Of a DNA stretch of 64,000 bases, positions 8,134-17,211 are shown piece after piece (position 1 is the first letter of the stretch; every line of letters starts with the position of its first letter). Origin of the DNA: Pandoraea pulmonicola (GTDB lineage: Bacteria; Pseudomonadota; Gammaproteobacteria; Burkholderiales; Burkholderiaceae). The stretch is taken from the NCBI RefSeq assembly GCF_000815105.2, contig NZ_CP010310.2, positions 4,464,001 through 4,528,000 of the forward strand, given 5' to 3'. A program made the position numbers and the translations under genes. The notes beneath the pieces are model-generated. The model had not been told where the DNA came from. It saw only the letters and a program-made list of their open reading frames with translations, and ran no database searches.

Positions 8134-8868
8134 CTATCCCAGTAATTCGGCGATCGAGACGAGCTGGCGCGCCACTTCCGCGAGCTTCTCGCCCTGATCC
8201 ATTGCCCGTTTGCGCAGAATGGCGTAAGCCTCCTGCTCGGAAATCCGACGCCGGTCCATGAGCAGACGCTTGGCGCGATCGATCAGCTTGCGATCGGCCA
8301 GCTCGCTCTCGGCCTTGGCAAGCCGGGCGCGCAGCTTTTCCTCGTGCGCGAAGCGCGCGAGCGCCACCTCGAGGATCGGTGCGAGACGCTCGGCCGCCAG
8401 CCCTTCGACCGAGTACGCCGTGACGCCGGCGTGAACAGCCGCCCGGATGAGCGACTGGTTGCCGTCGGCCGAGAACATCAGCACGGGGCGCGGTGCGGCC
8501 GCGTTCATCACGGCAAGCTGCTCCAGCGTGTCGCGCGACGGCGATTCGGTGTCGATGATGACCACGTCCGGACGCTCGCTCTCCACCACACGCGGCAACG
8601 CCTGCGGCTTGGCGACTTCGGCGAGCATCTCGCAACCCAGGCGGGCGAGCGCGGCGCGCAACTCGCCGATCGGCTTGTCGGTGTCGGTGACGAGCAACAC
8701 GCGCAGCAGGCCGTGCACGCCGTCCGGCGCGGCGGGCGGGCGTGACGACGGCGTCGGGGCAAAGGAATCAGCCTGGGGATCGATGTCCCCGTCATCCGTG
8801 TTTTTCGGCAAGTTCGTGGGGGCCGGCGTTGGCCAGTCGTGATATTCGGTTTCGAGATCGCTTCCCAT
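8134..8868 (-). CDS. nasT: NasT-type ANTAR antiterminator response regulator
   Basis: The receiver-like domain begins near 'LLRVLLVTDTD' and contains 'DVVIIDTESPSRDTLEQL'. The C-terminal ANTAR domain is clear: 'LIDRAKRLLMDRRRISEQEA' followed by 'YAILRKRAMDQGEKLAEVAR'. ANTAR proteins bind paired hairpins in leader RNAs and prevent termination. The start is uncertain: the ATG at 8868 is used here, but a GTG at 8910 is also in frame, and either gives an unusually long Pro-rich N-terminal tail of about 55-70 residues before the receiver. The likely RNA target is the nirB leader in this window. Confidence 0.88.
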   Translation of the reverse strand: MGSDLETEYHDWPTPAPTNLPKNTDDGDIDPQADSFAPTPSSRPPAAPDGVHGLLRVLLVTDTDKPIGELRAALARLGCEMLAEVAKPQALPRVVESERPDVVIIDTESPSRDTLEQLAVMNAAAPRPVLMFSADGNQSLIRAAVHAGVTAYSVEGLAAERLAPILEVALARFAHEEKLRARLAKAESELADRKLIDRAKRLLMDRRRISEQEAYAILRKRAMDQGEKLAEVARQLVSIAELLG

Positions 8869-8980
8869 GCCGCGGTCGCCGCTACGGGTACCGCCGCTCA
8901 CGTCCGACACGCGGTGACGGCGCCTTGTGCGTCGACTGCGCGCCTGCTGCGTTCAGTATAGGTAGTGAAGGCACAACGCT

Positions 8981-9781
8981 TCAGGCGGCCTGCGCGATGA
9001 CGTCGTCCGCCCTCGGTCTCGCATCCGCCATGTGCGCGCCAGGCGTCGCCGCCTCGGGGCCAACCGCGCACGCCGCCTCACCGACCGCACCGCCCACGAG
9101 CAGGACGGCCGGGCTCGTGAAGCCGGCGGCACGCACGTCGGCGGCCAGTCGCCCCAGCGACGTGACCACGCGCCGCTCCTGCGGCGTGCCGGCCCATTGC
9201 ACCGCTGCGGCGGGCGTCGTCGTCGCCAGATGTTCCAGCAACGTTTCGGTCAGCGTCTCCACCCGCTGCAACCCCATGTAGACGGCAAGCGTGGTGCCCG
9301 TGGCCGCGAGCGCCGCCCAGTTCGGCGCGCTGCCGTCCTGACGATGCGCGGTAACGAAGGTCACGCCGGCGCAGTGATCGCGATGCGTGAGCGACATGCC
9401 GAGACCCGCGGCAGCGGCGAACGCTGCCGATACGCCGTTCACGATCTCCACCGGCACGCCCGCACGACGCAGCGCCGCCATTTCCTCGCCCGCACGGCCG
9501 AACATCAACGCGTCGCCGCCCTTCACCCGCACCACATGCGCGCCGCGCCGGGCGAGGCGGCACATCAGTCGTTCGATGAACGCCTGCGGCGTCGAGCGGC
9601 AACCGCCGCGCTTGCCCACGGCAATCACGCGGGCTTGCGGCGCGAGCGTGGCGATCTCCGGGTTGGCCAGATCGTCGACGAGCAGCACGTCCGCGTCGCC
9701 CAGCACGCGCGCCGCGCGCAACGTGAGCAGATCCAGTGCGCCGGGTCCGGCGCTGAGCAGGGTGACCTTGCCTGGCTTCAT
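8981..9781 (-). CDS. cobA: Uroporphyrinogen-III C-methyltransferase (sirohaem synthesis)
   Basis: 266 residues from the ATG at 9781, which has a strong AAGGAG site 7 nt upstream; the longer ORF to 9844 has no such site. SUMT motifs are present: 'VTLLSAGPGALDLLTLRAAR' at the N-terminus, 'VVRVKGGDALMFGRAGEEM' and the 'GVSAAFAAAAGLGMSLTHRD' block. It methylates uroporphyrinogen III with SAM to precorrin-2, supplying sirohaem for NirB. It is the last gene of the nirB-nirD-nasA operon. No CysG oxidase/ferrochelatase domain is fused. Confidence 0.92.
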   Translation of the reverse strand: MKPGKVTLLSAGPGALDLLTLRAARVLGDADVLLVDDLANPEIATLAPQARVIAVGKRGGCRSTPQAFIERLMCRLARRGAHVVRVKGGDALMFGRAGEEMAALRRAGVPVEIVNGVSAAFAAAAGLGMSLTHRDHCAGVTFVTAHRQDGSAPNWAALAATGTTLAVYMGLQRVETLTETLLEHLATTTPAAAVQWAGTPQERRVVTSLGRLAADVRAAGFTSPAVLLVGGAVGEAACAVGPEAATPGAHMADARPRADDVIAQAA

Positions 9782-9877
9782 GATCGTTCTCCTTCGATGC
9801 CTCGATGTCCTGCATGTCACTTCGCGCGACGGGTTCGACGACACCCGCCGCGGGCGGCAATGGGCGGCAGCGAGCCA

Positions 9878-12595
9878 TCATGCCTCGCTAGCCGCGAGCC
9901 GCGGCGTCACTGCGTCGGCCGTTGCCGCGCACATACGCTGCAGCTCGGGCATGCAGGAACCGCACACCGTGCCGCAGCCGAGCGTCGCCTTGAGTCTGGC
10001 GACGTCCGCCCCTGTCGCAATGGCCGCCGCGATGCTCGACGCCTTGACCTGCATGCACTGACACACGGTCAGGTCGCGCGGCGCCGCCGGGCCGCTGTCG
10101 GCAACGAAGACGGCGTGCCGCGCCCGCGTCCAGGGCGACGCCTCGCGCACCCGCGCCAGCAGCGACGCCGCCCCCGCCACGTCCGCCTCGCTGCCCGCGA
10201 CGAGCACGCCGTCGATGAGCGTCTCGCGCCATGCCACGCGCTTGGTCATCGCCCGACAGGCGTCGCGATATTCGAGCAGCGATTCGTCGCGCGGCAGATC
10301 GAGCGCGGCGTGCAGACATTCGAGCCAGTCGGCGTCGGGCCGATCGTCGGCCGCCGTCACCACGAGGCGATCGTCGCCTTCCAGGCGCACCGAGGCGAAA
10401 CGCCGCGCGGCGAGCAACGGCTGCACGGCCGCATGAAGGCGCAGCGCGTCGCCGCGCCGCACCGCCGCCACCCGCCACGGCAGCACCACCGCGTCGACGC
10501 GCACGGCCGCATGCTTGAGTTCCGGCTGCTTCGAATACGGATCGACAGCGCCTGTCGTGGTGTCGTTCACGCCACCGCCACCGAGGAACTGCCCGCTCCA
10601 GTGCATGGGCACGAACACCGTGCCGGAGGCGACGTCGTCGCTCACCGCGAGCGTCAGCACCCGTTCCCCGCGACGACTGGAGAGCCGCACGAAGTCCCCT
10701 GCGCGAAGACTGCGGCGCGCGGCGTCCGCCGGATGCATCGTGAGCGTCGGTTCCGGCGCGTGCTCGAAGAGTTGACCGACGCGTCCGGTGCGGCTCATGC
10801 CGTGCCACTGATCGCGCAAGCGGCCCGTGATGAGCCGCAACGGATGCCGCGCATCGATCGGCTCGGCCACGGGCCGGTATTCGAACGCGTGAAAGCGGGC
10901 GCGTCCGTCTGCGGTGGCGAACACCCCGTCTTCATAACGGCGGGCGAGCCCCTGCGACGCCCCGGCCGGAAACGGCCACTGCTGCGGCCCGCGTTGCTCC
11001 AGCAGCGCATAGTCGAGCCCGCCGATATCGAGATCGCGGCCGACGGTGAGCGCGCGATGCTCGTCGAAAATCGCCTCGGCGCAAGCGAACGCGAACGGTT
11101 CGGGCGCCGCGTCCAGCATGGGCGCCAAACGACGCGCGACTTCGCCGGCGATCCACCAGTCGGCGCGGGCCTCCCCGGGAGCGGGCACCGCCGCGCGCAC
11201 ACGCGAGATGCGCCGCTCGGAGTTCGTGACGGTGCCGGCCTTCTCGCCCCAGCTCGTCGCGGGCAGCAGAACGTCGGCATAAGGCACCGTGTCGGTCTGG
11301 TGAAACACCTCCTGCACCACGACGAACTCCGCCGACGCCAGCGCTTCCCGCACCCGTGCGCTGTCCGGCATCGAGTGCACTGGGTTCGTGCAGGCGATCC
11401 AGATCGCCTTGATGCGCCCGTCGCGCACCGCGTCGAACATCTCGACGGCCGGCAGGCCGGGCCGATCCGACAGCCCCTCTACCCCCCAGAACCGCTCGAC
11501 CTCCGCCCGATGCGCGGCATTGCCGATCTCGCGATGCGCCGCGAGCATCGTCGCCAGCCCACCGACTTCGCGCCCGCCCATGGCGTTGGGCTGACCGGTG
11601 AGCGAGAACGGGCCGGCGCCGGCGCGACCGATCTGCCCGGTGGCGAGATGCAGATGGATGAGCGCGAGATTCTTCTCCGTACCGTGGCTCGATTGATTGA
11701 GCCCCATGCAGTAGAGCGAGAGCGCCGCCGGGCTTTCGCCGAACCAGTCGGCCGCCTGGCGCAGCGCGGCTTCGTCGATGCCGCAGATGTCCGCCACCTG
11801 TTGCGGCGCATAGGCACGCAGCACTCGCTTGAGGGCGTCGAACCCTTCGGTATGCGCGTCGATGTATTGACGGTCGATGCGCCCTTCCCAGATCAAGTGG
11901 TGCAGCATGCCGTGAAAGAGCGCCACGTCGGTGCCCGGCACGATGGGCAGATGGAGGTCGGCCATCGCGGCCGTATCGGTGCGGCGCGGGTCCACCACTA
12001 TCCAGCGGATCGACGGATCGGCGACCTTCGCCGCCTCCAGACGCCGGAACAGCACCGGATGCGCATACGCCATGTTGCTGCCCGCGAAGAGCACCGTGCG
12101 CGCGGCTTCGAGATCGTCGTAGCACGTCGGTGGGCCGTCCGCGCCGAGCGCCATCTTGTAGGCGCTCACCGCACTCGACATGCACAACCGGGAATTGGTG
12201 TCGATGTTGTTGGTGCGCACCAGCCCCTTGGCGAGCTTGTTGAAGACGTAATAGTCCTCGGTGAGCAGTTGCCCCGAGACATAGAACGCCACGGCGTCGG
12301 GCCCATGGCGGCGGATGACGTCGGCAAGGCGCGACGCCACCATGTCGAGTGCGTCGTCCCACGCAACGGGGGCTCGCCCGACATCGCGCGTGGCACGCAT
12401 TTCGGGCATGAGCACGCGGCCGGTCAACGACCGCGCCGTCATCGGCAATGTCATGCCCTTGCTGCACAGACGCCCTCGATTGGCCGGATGCGCCGGATCG
12501 CCACGCACGCCGACGATGCGCTCGCCATCGCTCTCGACGAGCATGCCGCAACCGACGCCGCAGTAGCAGCAGGTGGTTTGCGTGATGGTGTTCAT
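9878..12595 (-). CDS. nasA: Assimilatory nitrate reductase catalytic subunit
   Basis: 905 residues from the ATG at 12595 (GGAG 8 nt upstream). The N-terminal 'TTCCYCGVGCGML' is the [4Fe-4S] Cys motif of molybdopterin oxidoreductases. 'NNIDTNSRLCMSSAVSAYK' and 'FAGSNMAYAHPVLFRRLEAA' mark the bis-MGD core. The C-terminus adds a BFD-like [2Fe-2S] domain (VCQCMQVKASSIAAAIATG and GCGTVCGSC). This layout is that of NAD(P)H- or ferredoxin-linked NasA/NasC enzymes reducing nitrate to nitrite in the cytoplasm. It sits between nirD and cobA in one operon. No nitrate transporter is seen in the window. Confidence 0.93.
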   Translation of the reverse strand: MNTITQTTCCYCGVGCGMLVESDGERIVGVRGDPAHPANRGRLCSKGMTLPMTARSLTGRVLMPEMRATRDVGRAPVAWDDALDMVASRLADVIRRHGPDAVAFYVSGQLLTEDYYVFNKLAKGLVRTNNIDTNSRLCMSSAVSAYKMALGADGPPTCYDDLEAARTVLFAGSNMAYAHPVLFRRLEAAKVADPSIRWIVVDPRRTDTAAMADLHLPIVPGTDVALFHGMLHHLIWEGRIDRQYIDAHTEGFDALKRVLRAYAPQQVADICGIDEAALRQAADWFGESPAALSLYCMGLNQSSHGTEKNLALIHLHLATGQIGRAGAGPFSLTGQPNAMGGREVGGLATMLAAHREIGNAAHRAEVERFWGVEGLSDRPGLPAVEMFDAVRDGRIKAIWIACTNPVHSMPDSARVREALASAEFVVVQEVFHQTDTVPYADVLLPATSWGEKAGTVTNSERRISRVRAAVPAPGEARADWWIAGEVARRLAPMLDAAPEPFAFACAEAIFDEHRALTVGRDLDIGGLDYALLEQRGPQQWPFPAGASQGLARRYEDGVFATADGRARFHAFEYRPVAEPIDARHPLRLITGRLRDQWHGMSRTGRVGQLFEHAPEPTLTMHPADAARRSLRAGDFVRLSSRRGERVLTLAVSDDVASGTVFVPMHWSGQFLGGGGVNDTTTGAVDPYSKQPELKHAAVRVDAVVLPWRVAAVRRGDALRLHAAVQPLLAARRFASVRLEGDDRLVVTAADDRPDADWLECLHAALDLPRDESLLEYRDACRAMTKRVAWRETLIDGVLVAGSEADVAGAASLLARVREASPWTRARHAVFVADSGPAAPRDLTVCQCMQVKASSIAAAIATGADVARLKATLGCGTVCGSCMPELQRMCAATADAVTPRLAASEA

Positions 12596-12648
12596 GGGGT
12601 GCTCCGGCAGTAGCAAGGGCGTTGGCGACGTTGGCAACGGCGGCAACA

Positions 12649-13014
12649 TCACGCGGCGGCGGCCGACTCGACCGCCACGCCGGGCGCCGCGTCGTCCACC
12701 GACAGATACACCTCACCCGCCTCGATCCGCACGGGGAAGCGCTGCGCGCAACCGACGTCCGGCGCACACGCCTGCCCGGTCGCCAGCTCGATGTTCCAGG
12801 CGTGCAGCGGGCACGTCACCCGCTCGCCGTGCACGATGCCCTGCGAGAGCGCGCCGCCCTTGTGCGGGCACTTGTCGCGCAGCGCGAAGACCTTGTCGCC
12901 TTCGGTGCGGAACAGCGCGATGTCGCCACCAGCATGCGGCATGACGCGCGAGCCCAGTCGCGGGATCGCGTCGATGTCGCACACGTGCAGCCAGATCGGT
13001 TCGGATGGCGTCAT
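12649..13014 (-). CDS. nirD: Nitrite reductase (NAD(P)H) small subunit
   Basis: 121 residues. Rieske-type fold; the region 'CPHKGGALSQGIVHGERVTC' followed by 'PLHAWNIEL' gives one CPH and a C..H pair, as in NirD/Rieske proteins. It partners NirB in reducing nitrite to ammonium. The gene starts 12 bp after the nirB stop. Confidence 0.92.
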   Translation of the reverse strand: MTPSEPIWLHVCDIDAIPRLGSRVMPHAGGDIALFRTEGDKVFALRDKCPHKGGALSQGIVHGERVTCPLHAWNIELATGQACAPDVGCAQRFPVRIEAGEVYLSVDDAAPGVAVESAAAA

Positions 13015-13025
13015 GGCAGTTTCCT

Positions 13026-15476
13026 TCAGACGTTAGCGGGCTCCGCGTGCAGGGGCGCGAGCGGACGATATTCATTGGCTTGTGCGCCGTCGATGCGCGC
13101 CTGCCACGGATCGGGCAGGCCTTCGAGGGAGTAGAGCAGCCTTTCGTAGAGGGCACGACGGTTGGCGGCGTCGGCCACCACTCGCTGCTTCACGTAGTCG
13201 AGTCCCACGCGCTCGATGTAGTGCACCGTGCGATCCAGGTAGTACGCCTCCTCGCGATAGAGCTGCAGGAAGGCGCCGGTGTACTCCTTGACCTCGTCGG
13301 CCGTCTTTACCTTCGCGAGAAACTGCGCCACTTCGGTCTTGATGCCGCCGTTGCCGCCGACATACAGCTCCCAGCCCGAGTCCACGGCGATCACGCCGAC
13401 GTCCTTGATGCCGGCTTCGGCACAGTTGCGCGGACACCCCGACACGGCGAGCTTGACCTTGTGCGGCGACCACATGTTGGCGAGCATCGTCTCCAGGTCG
13501 ATGCCCATCTGCGTGCTGTTCTGCGTGCCGAAGCGGCAGAACTCGCTGCCCACGCACGTCTTCACCGTACGGATCGACTTGCCGTAGGCGTGTCCCGACG
13601 ACATGCCCAGATCGCGCCACACGTTGACCAGATCCTCCTTCTTCACGCCCAGCAGGTCGATGCGCTGACCGCCGGTGACCTTGACCATCGGAATCCGATA
13701 TTTGTCGGCCACGTCGGCGATGCGCCGCAGCTCGCTCGGGTTCGTCACGCCGCCCTTCATCTGCGGCACGACCGAGAACGTGTTGTCCTTCTGGATGTTG
13801 GCGTGCACGCGCTCGTTGACGAAGCGGCTTTGCGGGTCGTCCACCGCTTCCTTCGGCCACGTGCTCAGCATGTAGTAGTTCAGCGCCGGGCGGCACGTCG
13901 CGCAACCGTTCGGCGTGCGCCATTCGAGGAAGTCGAAGGCGGCCCGATGCGTGACCAGATGGTGCTCGCGAACGGCGCGCCGCACGTCGGCATGCGAGAG
14001 ATCGGTGCAGCCGCACACCGCCTTCTCCTTCGGGGTGGCGTCGTAGGTCGAGCCGAGCGTACTCATCAGAATCTGCTCGCACAGGCCGGCGCACGAGCCG
14101 CAGGAGCTCGCGGCCTTGGTGTGCTTCTTCACGTCGTCGAGCGTAAAAAGGCCCTTCCCGGTGATCGCCTTGACGATGGCGCCCTTGCACACCCCATTGC
14201 AGCCGCACACCTCGTCGGTGTCGGCCATCGCAGCCGCGCGGTTCTGCCCTTGCGTGCCGACGTCGCCCACGCTCGACTCGCCGAACATGATGCGCTCGCG
14301 CAACCCACCCAACGTGCGCCCTTCGCGCAGCAGCTTGAAGTACCACGCGCCGTCGGCCGTATCGCCATACAGGCACGCGCCGACGAGTTTGTCGTCTCGA
14401 ATCACCAGCTTCTTGTAGACGCCGCTGGCCGGGTCGGAGAGCACGATCTCTTCGGTGCCTTCGCCGCCCAGGAAGTCGCCGGCCGAGAACAGGTCGATAC
14501 CCGTTACCTTGAGCTTGGTCGAGAGCACCGAGCCGCGATAGCTGCCGATGCCCATGAGCGCGAGGTGGTTGGCGCAGACCTTGGCCTGCTCGAAGAGCGG
14601 CGCGACCAGACCGTACGCCACGCCGCGATGGTTCACACACTCGCCCACGGCATAGATGCGCGGGTCGTACGTCTGCAACGTGTCGGACACGACGATGCCG
14701 CGCGAGCAATAGAGGCCCGCCGCTTCGGCGAGCGCGGTGTTCGGGCGGATCCCCGCGGCCATCACGACCAGGTCGGCCGCGATTTCCTCGCCGTTGCTGA
14801 AGCGCACGCCGCTCACGCGGCCGTGACCATCGTCGAGAATGGCCGACGTCTGGTGCGACAGACGAAACGTCAGGCCGCGCGCCTCGAGCGATTGCTGCAG
14901 GAGTTTGCCGGCCGTGCCGTCGAGCTGGCGTTCGAGCAGCGTGTCGGCCAGATGCACGACGGTGACGTCCATGCCGCGCAGCTTGAGACCGTTGGCGGCT
15001 TCCAGCCCCAGCAGACCGCCGCCGATCACCACCGCGTGACGCTTCACGCGCGCCGTCTCGATCATGACCTCGGTGTCGCGAATGTCGCGATAGCTGATCA
15101 CGCCGTCCAGATCCTTGCCCGGCACGGGCAGGATGAACGGGCTCGAGCCGGTGGCGATCAGCAGCCGGTCGTACGGTGCCTCGGTGCCGTCGGCGCAGCG
15201 CACCACACGGCGGGGCCGATCGATCTGCGTCACTTCCTTGCCCAGATGCAGCGTGATGCCCTGGCTCGCATACCAGTCGAGCGGGTTGAGCACGATGTCG
15301 GCGAACGACTGTTCCCCCGCCAGCACCGGCGAGAGCAGGATGCGGTTGTAGTTCGGATGCGGCTCGGCGCCGAACACGGTGATGTCGTACTGATTCGGCG
15401 CGATCTCCAGCAGCTCCTCGAGCGTGCGGATGCCGGCCATGCCATTGCCGATGACGACCAGACGTGGTTTGCGCAT
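13026..15476 (-). CDS. nirB: Nitrite reductase (NAD(P)H) large subunit
   Basis: 816 residues from the ATG at 15476 (AGGAG upstream). In order: an FAD/NAD(P)H pyridine-nucleotide oxidoreductase module (VVIGNGMAG at about residue 6, VVIGGGLLGLEAANGL at about 150), two BFD-like [2Fe-2S] segments (VCGCNGVCKG and CGSCAGLCEQ; AVCGCTDLSH and GCATCRPALN), and the C-terminal sirohaem/[4Fe-4S] nitrite reductase domain (TCVGSEFCRFG and SGCPRNCAEAG). It carries out six-electron reduction of nitrite to ammonium in the cytoplasm. It heads the operon; the 5' leader has a sigma54 promoter and an attenuator-like hairpin. Confidence 0.94.
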   Translation of the reverse strand: MRKPRLVVIGNGMAGIRTLEELLEIAPNQYDITVFGAEPHPNYNRILLSPVLAGEQSFADIVLNPLDWYASQGITLHLGKEVTQIDRPRRVVRCADGTEAPYDRLLIATGSSPFILPVPGKDLDGVISYRDIRDTEVMIETARVKRHAVVIGGGLLGLEAANGLKLRGMDVTVVHLADTLLERQLDGTAGKLLQQSLEARGLTFRLSHQTSAILDDGHGRVSGVRFSNGEEIAADLVVMAAGIRPNTALAEAAGLYCSRGIVVSDTLQTYDPRIYAVGECVNHRGVAYGLVAPLFEQAKVCANHLALMGIGSYRGSVLSTKLKVTGIDLFSAGDFLGGEGTEEIVLSDPASGVYKKLVIRDDKLVGACLYGDTADGAWYFKLLREGRTLGGLRERIMFGESSVGDVGTQGQNRAAAMADTDEVCGCNGVCKGAIVKAITGKGLFTLDDVKKHTKAASSCGSCAGLCEQILMSTLGSTYDATPKEKAVCGCTDLSHADVRRAVREHHLVTHRAAFDFLEWRTPNGCATCRPALNYYMLSTWPKEAVDDPQSRFVNERVHANIQKDNTFSVVPQMKGGVTNPSELRRIADVADKYRIPMVKVTGGQRIDLLGVKKEDLVNVWRDLGMSSGHAYGKSIRTVKTCVGSEFCRFGTQNSTQMGIDLETMLANMWSPHKVKLAVSGCPRNCAEAGIKDVGVIAVDSGWELYVGGNGGIKTEVAQFLAKVKTADEVKEYTGAFLQLYREEAYYLDRTVHYIERVGLDYVKQRVVADAANRRALYERLLYSLEGLPDPWQARIDGAQANEYRPLAPLHAEPANV

Positions 15477-15518
15477 GCGGTCTTCTCCTGTTGCGATGCT
15501 TGCTGCGCCCGAAAGCAA

Positions 15519-15558
15519 AACGGCGTCCGTCCGCGCCGAAGCACGGAGGGACGCCGTT
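15519..15558 (-). terminator. Attenuator-like terminator hairpin in the nirB leader
   Basis: Arms at 15544-15558 and 15519-15533 (AACGGCGTCC... / ...GGACGCCGTT on the transcript) form a 15-bp stem with one mismatch and a 10-nt loop, followed by a T-rich run (TTTTGCTTTC). It lies between the promoter and the nirB start, where a NasT-type antiterminator acts. Confidence 0.75.
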
Positions 15559-15568
15559 GTCCTGTGGG

Positions 15569-15596
15569 AACGTCGCAGGCCTCCCGCCCCGACGTC
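15569..15596 (-). promoter_or_regulatory. Upstream leader hairpin, candidate NasT-binding structure
   Basis: On the transcript GACGTCG pairs with CGACGTT seven bases per arm, with an internal GGC/GCC pair possible. It is immediately 5' of the terminator hairpin. The paired hexanucleotide loops expected for ANTAR targets could not be assigned with certainty. Confidence 0.4.
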
Positions 15597-15647
15597 ACCC
15601 CTGAATTCGCTGCCGGCGACGCCTTTGCCGCTGGCCTTTACGCTAAC

Positions 15648-15662
15648 GCAACAAGCGTGCCA
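15648..15662 (-). promoter_or_regulatory. Sigma54 (-24/-12) promoter of the nirB operon
   Basis: Reads TGGCACGCTTGTTGC on the minus strand: consensus TGGCACG, four bases, TTGC. Spacing and both invariant dinucleotides (GG, GC) are exact. Transcription would start near 15637, about 160 bp before the nirB ATG, so the leader hairpins are transcribed. Confidence 0.82.
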
Positions 15663-15753
15663 GGCCGGACAGAACTACCGGAAAAGCGTGATGAGACAAG
15701 GCCGAAGCGGTGTATTAACCGTAGGGAGAATCCGAAATTTGACGAGAATTTTC

Positions 15754-15770
15754 CGCACCGCAGCAGTGCA
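15754..15770 (-). promoter_or_regulatory. NtrC-like enhancer site
   Basis: Minus-strand TGCACTGCTGCGGTGCG matches the NtrC dyad (TGCACCA-N3-TGGTGCA) at 10 of 14 defined positions. It is centred about 125 bp upstream of the inferred start, a normal distance for a sigma54 enhancer. Confidence 0.5.
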
Positions 15771-15829
15771 CGGCGCCGGGCAGGTTGCCGCAGACGCACC
15801 ACGATGATGCGTCGGAGACAAGGAGGCGC

Positions 15830-15860
15830 CGCAGGCGCGCGCGTCGGGATCGCGCCTGCG
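15830..15860 (-). terminator. GC-rich hairpin downstream of the acyl-CoA dehydrogenase
   Basis: CGCAGGCGCG and CGCGCCTGCG form a perfect 10-bp stem, 33 bp past the dehydrogenase stop. There is no T tract, so termination efficiency is uncertain. Confidence 0.45.
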
Positions 15861-15892
15861 GGCTGGCGGCACGACCTCACCGATGTGGGCGG

Positions 15893-17062
15893 TCAGTCGG
15901 CCTGCATCAGCGCGCGGCCGATGATGAGTTGCTGAATCTGCGTGGTGCCTTCGTACAGGCGCAGCAGGCGCACGTCGCGGTAGAAGCGCTCGACCTTGTA
16001 CTCGTTGATGTAGCCGGCGCCTCCGTGGACCTGCACGCCGCGGTCGGCCACACGTCCGACCATCTCGGTGCAGAAGAGCTTCGCGCACGACGCGCGCGTG
16101 CTCACGTCGGCATCGCGCTTGCCTGCAGGCCGGGCGTCGTATCGTTGCGCGCAGTCCTGCACCATCGACCAGCCGGCATAGAGTTCGGCCTGACTGTCGG
16201 CGAGCATCGCCTGCACGAGCTGGAAGTCGCCGATGCGCTGACCGAACTGCTTGCGCTCGCGCGCGTAGGCGACCGACTCGTCGAGAATGCGCTGCGCCAT
16301 GCCGCAGGCGAGCGCCGCCACGTGCAGGCGCCCACGGTCGAGCACCTTCATGGCCGTCTTGAAGCCCTTGCCCGCTTCGCCGCCGATGATGTTCGCGGCC
16401 GGCACGCGCGCACCGTCGAGAATGACGTCGCAGGTCTTCGTGCCGCGCTGGCCCATCTTCCTGTCCGGCTTGCCGAGCGACAGTCCAGGCGTGTCGGCCG
16501 GGACGACGAAGGCCGAGATGCCGCCCGCGCCTTCGCCACCGGTGCGCGCCATCAGCGTGAACGCGCCCGCGCGTGGGGCGTTGGTGATGAAACGCTTCAC
16601 GCCATCGATCACATAGGTATCGCCGTCGAGCACGGCGCGCGTCTTGAGCGCCGCCGGATCCGAGCCGGCATCCGGCTCGGTGAGCGCGAACGACATGATC
16701 AGCTCGCCGCTGGCCACGCGCGGCAGCAGGTCGCGCTTCTGCGCGTCGGTGCCGTCGATCAGAATGCCCTGCGACCCGATGCCGACGTTCGTGCCGAATA
16801 CCGAGCGAAACGCCAACGACGTCTGTCCGAACTCGTAGGCCACGCGCACCTCCTGCGCCATCGACAGGCCGATGCCGCCGTATTCCTCCGGGATCGACAG
16901 GCCGAACAGCCCCATTTTCTTCATCTCGTCGACGATGACCGGGGGCACGTCGTCGTGCTCCTCGACGTCGTTCTCCGCCGGCACCAGCCGCTCGCGGATG
17001 AAGCGCTGCACCGTCGCGAGCAGCAGGTCGAACGATTCGCTATCCAGTCCCTTCGATGTCAT
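15893..17062 (-). CDS. Acyl-CoA dehydrogenase
   Basis: 389 residues from the ATG at 17062 (GAGGAAG site upstream); the longer ORF to 17200 adds a non-homologous Arg-rich tail. Family marks are 'MSFALTEPDAGSDPAALKTR' (FAD/substrate loop), 'GLSLGKPDRKMGQRG', 'ERKQFGQRIGDFQLVQAMLA', and the C-terminal 'QVHGGAGYINEYKVERFYRD' and 'RLYEGTTQIQQLIIGRAL' with the catalytic-Glu region. It oxidises an acyl-CoA to the enoyl-CoA, passing electrons to ETF; chain specificity cannot be told. It is divergent from the MarR/efflux operon, sharing an operator-bearing spacer. Confidence 0.92.
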   Translation of the reverse strand: MTSKGLDSESFDLLLATVQRFIRERLVPAENDVEEHDDVPPVIVDEMKKMGLFGLSIPEEYGGIGLSMAQEVRVAYEFGQTSLAFRSVFGTNVGIGSQGILIDGTDAQKRDLLPRVASGELIMSFALTEPDAGSDPAALKTRAVLDGDTYVIDGVKRFITNAPRAGAFTLMARTGGEGAGGISAFVVPADTPGLSLGKPDRKMGQRGTKTCDVILDGARVPAANIIGGEAGKGFKTAMKVLDRGRLHVAALACGMAQRILDESVAYARERKQFGQRIGDFQLVQAMLADSQAELYAGWSMVQDCAQRYDARPAGKRDADVSTRASCAKLFCTEMVGRVADRGVQVHGGAGYINEYKVERFYRDVRLLRLYEGTTQIQQLIIGRALMQAD

Positions 17063-17211
17063 CTCTCTTCCTCGAGCCCCGTTGCGGGGTGCGGCGTCGG
17101 CCTCCCGCGCCACGGCCCTCGCCAAATTTGAATTTCCGAATTTCCGCATCTTACCTGCGAGTGTGCAGACCGCGGCTCTCCTGGCATTCCGCCGTCCCAC
17201 GCAACAACCTA

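Noticed and set aside
9032..12613. A 1193-codon plus-strand ORF opposite cobA and nasA
   Set aside because: Its translation is Arg/His-rich with no recognisable domain and it is exactly antisense to two certain genes. Long antisense ORFs are common at this GC content.
13005..15935. A 976-codon plus-strand ORF opposite nirB
   Set aside because: Antisense shadow of nirB extending through its leader; it would cross the sigma54 promoter and terminator.
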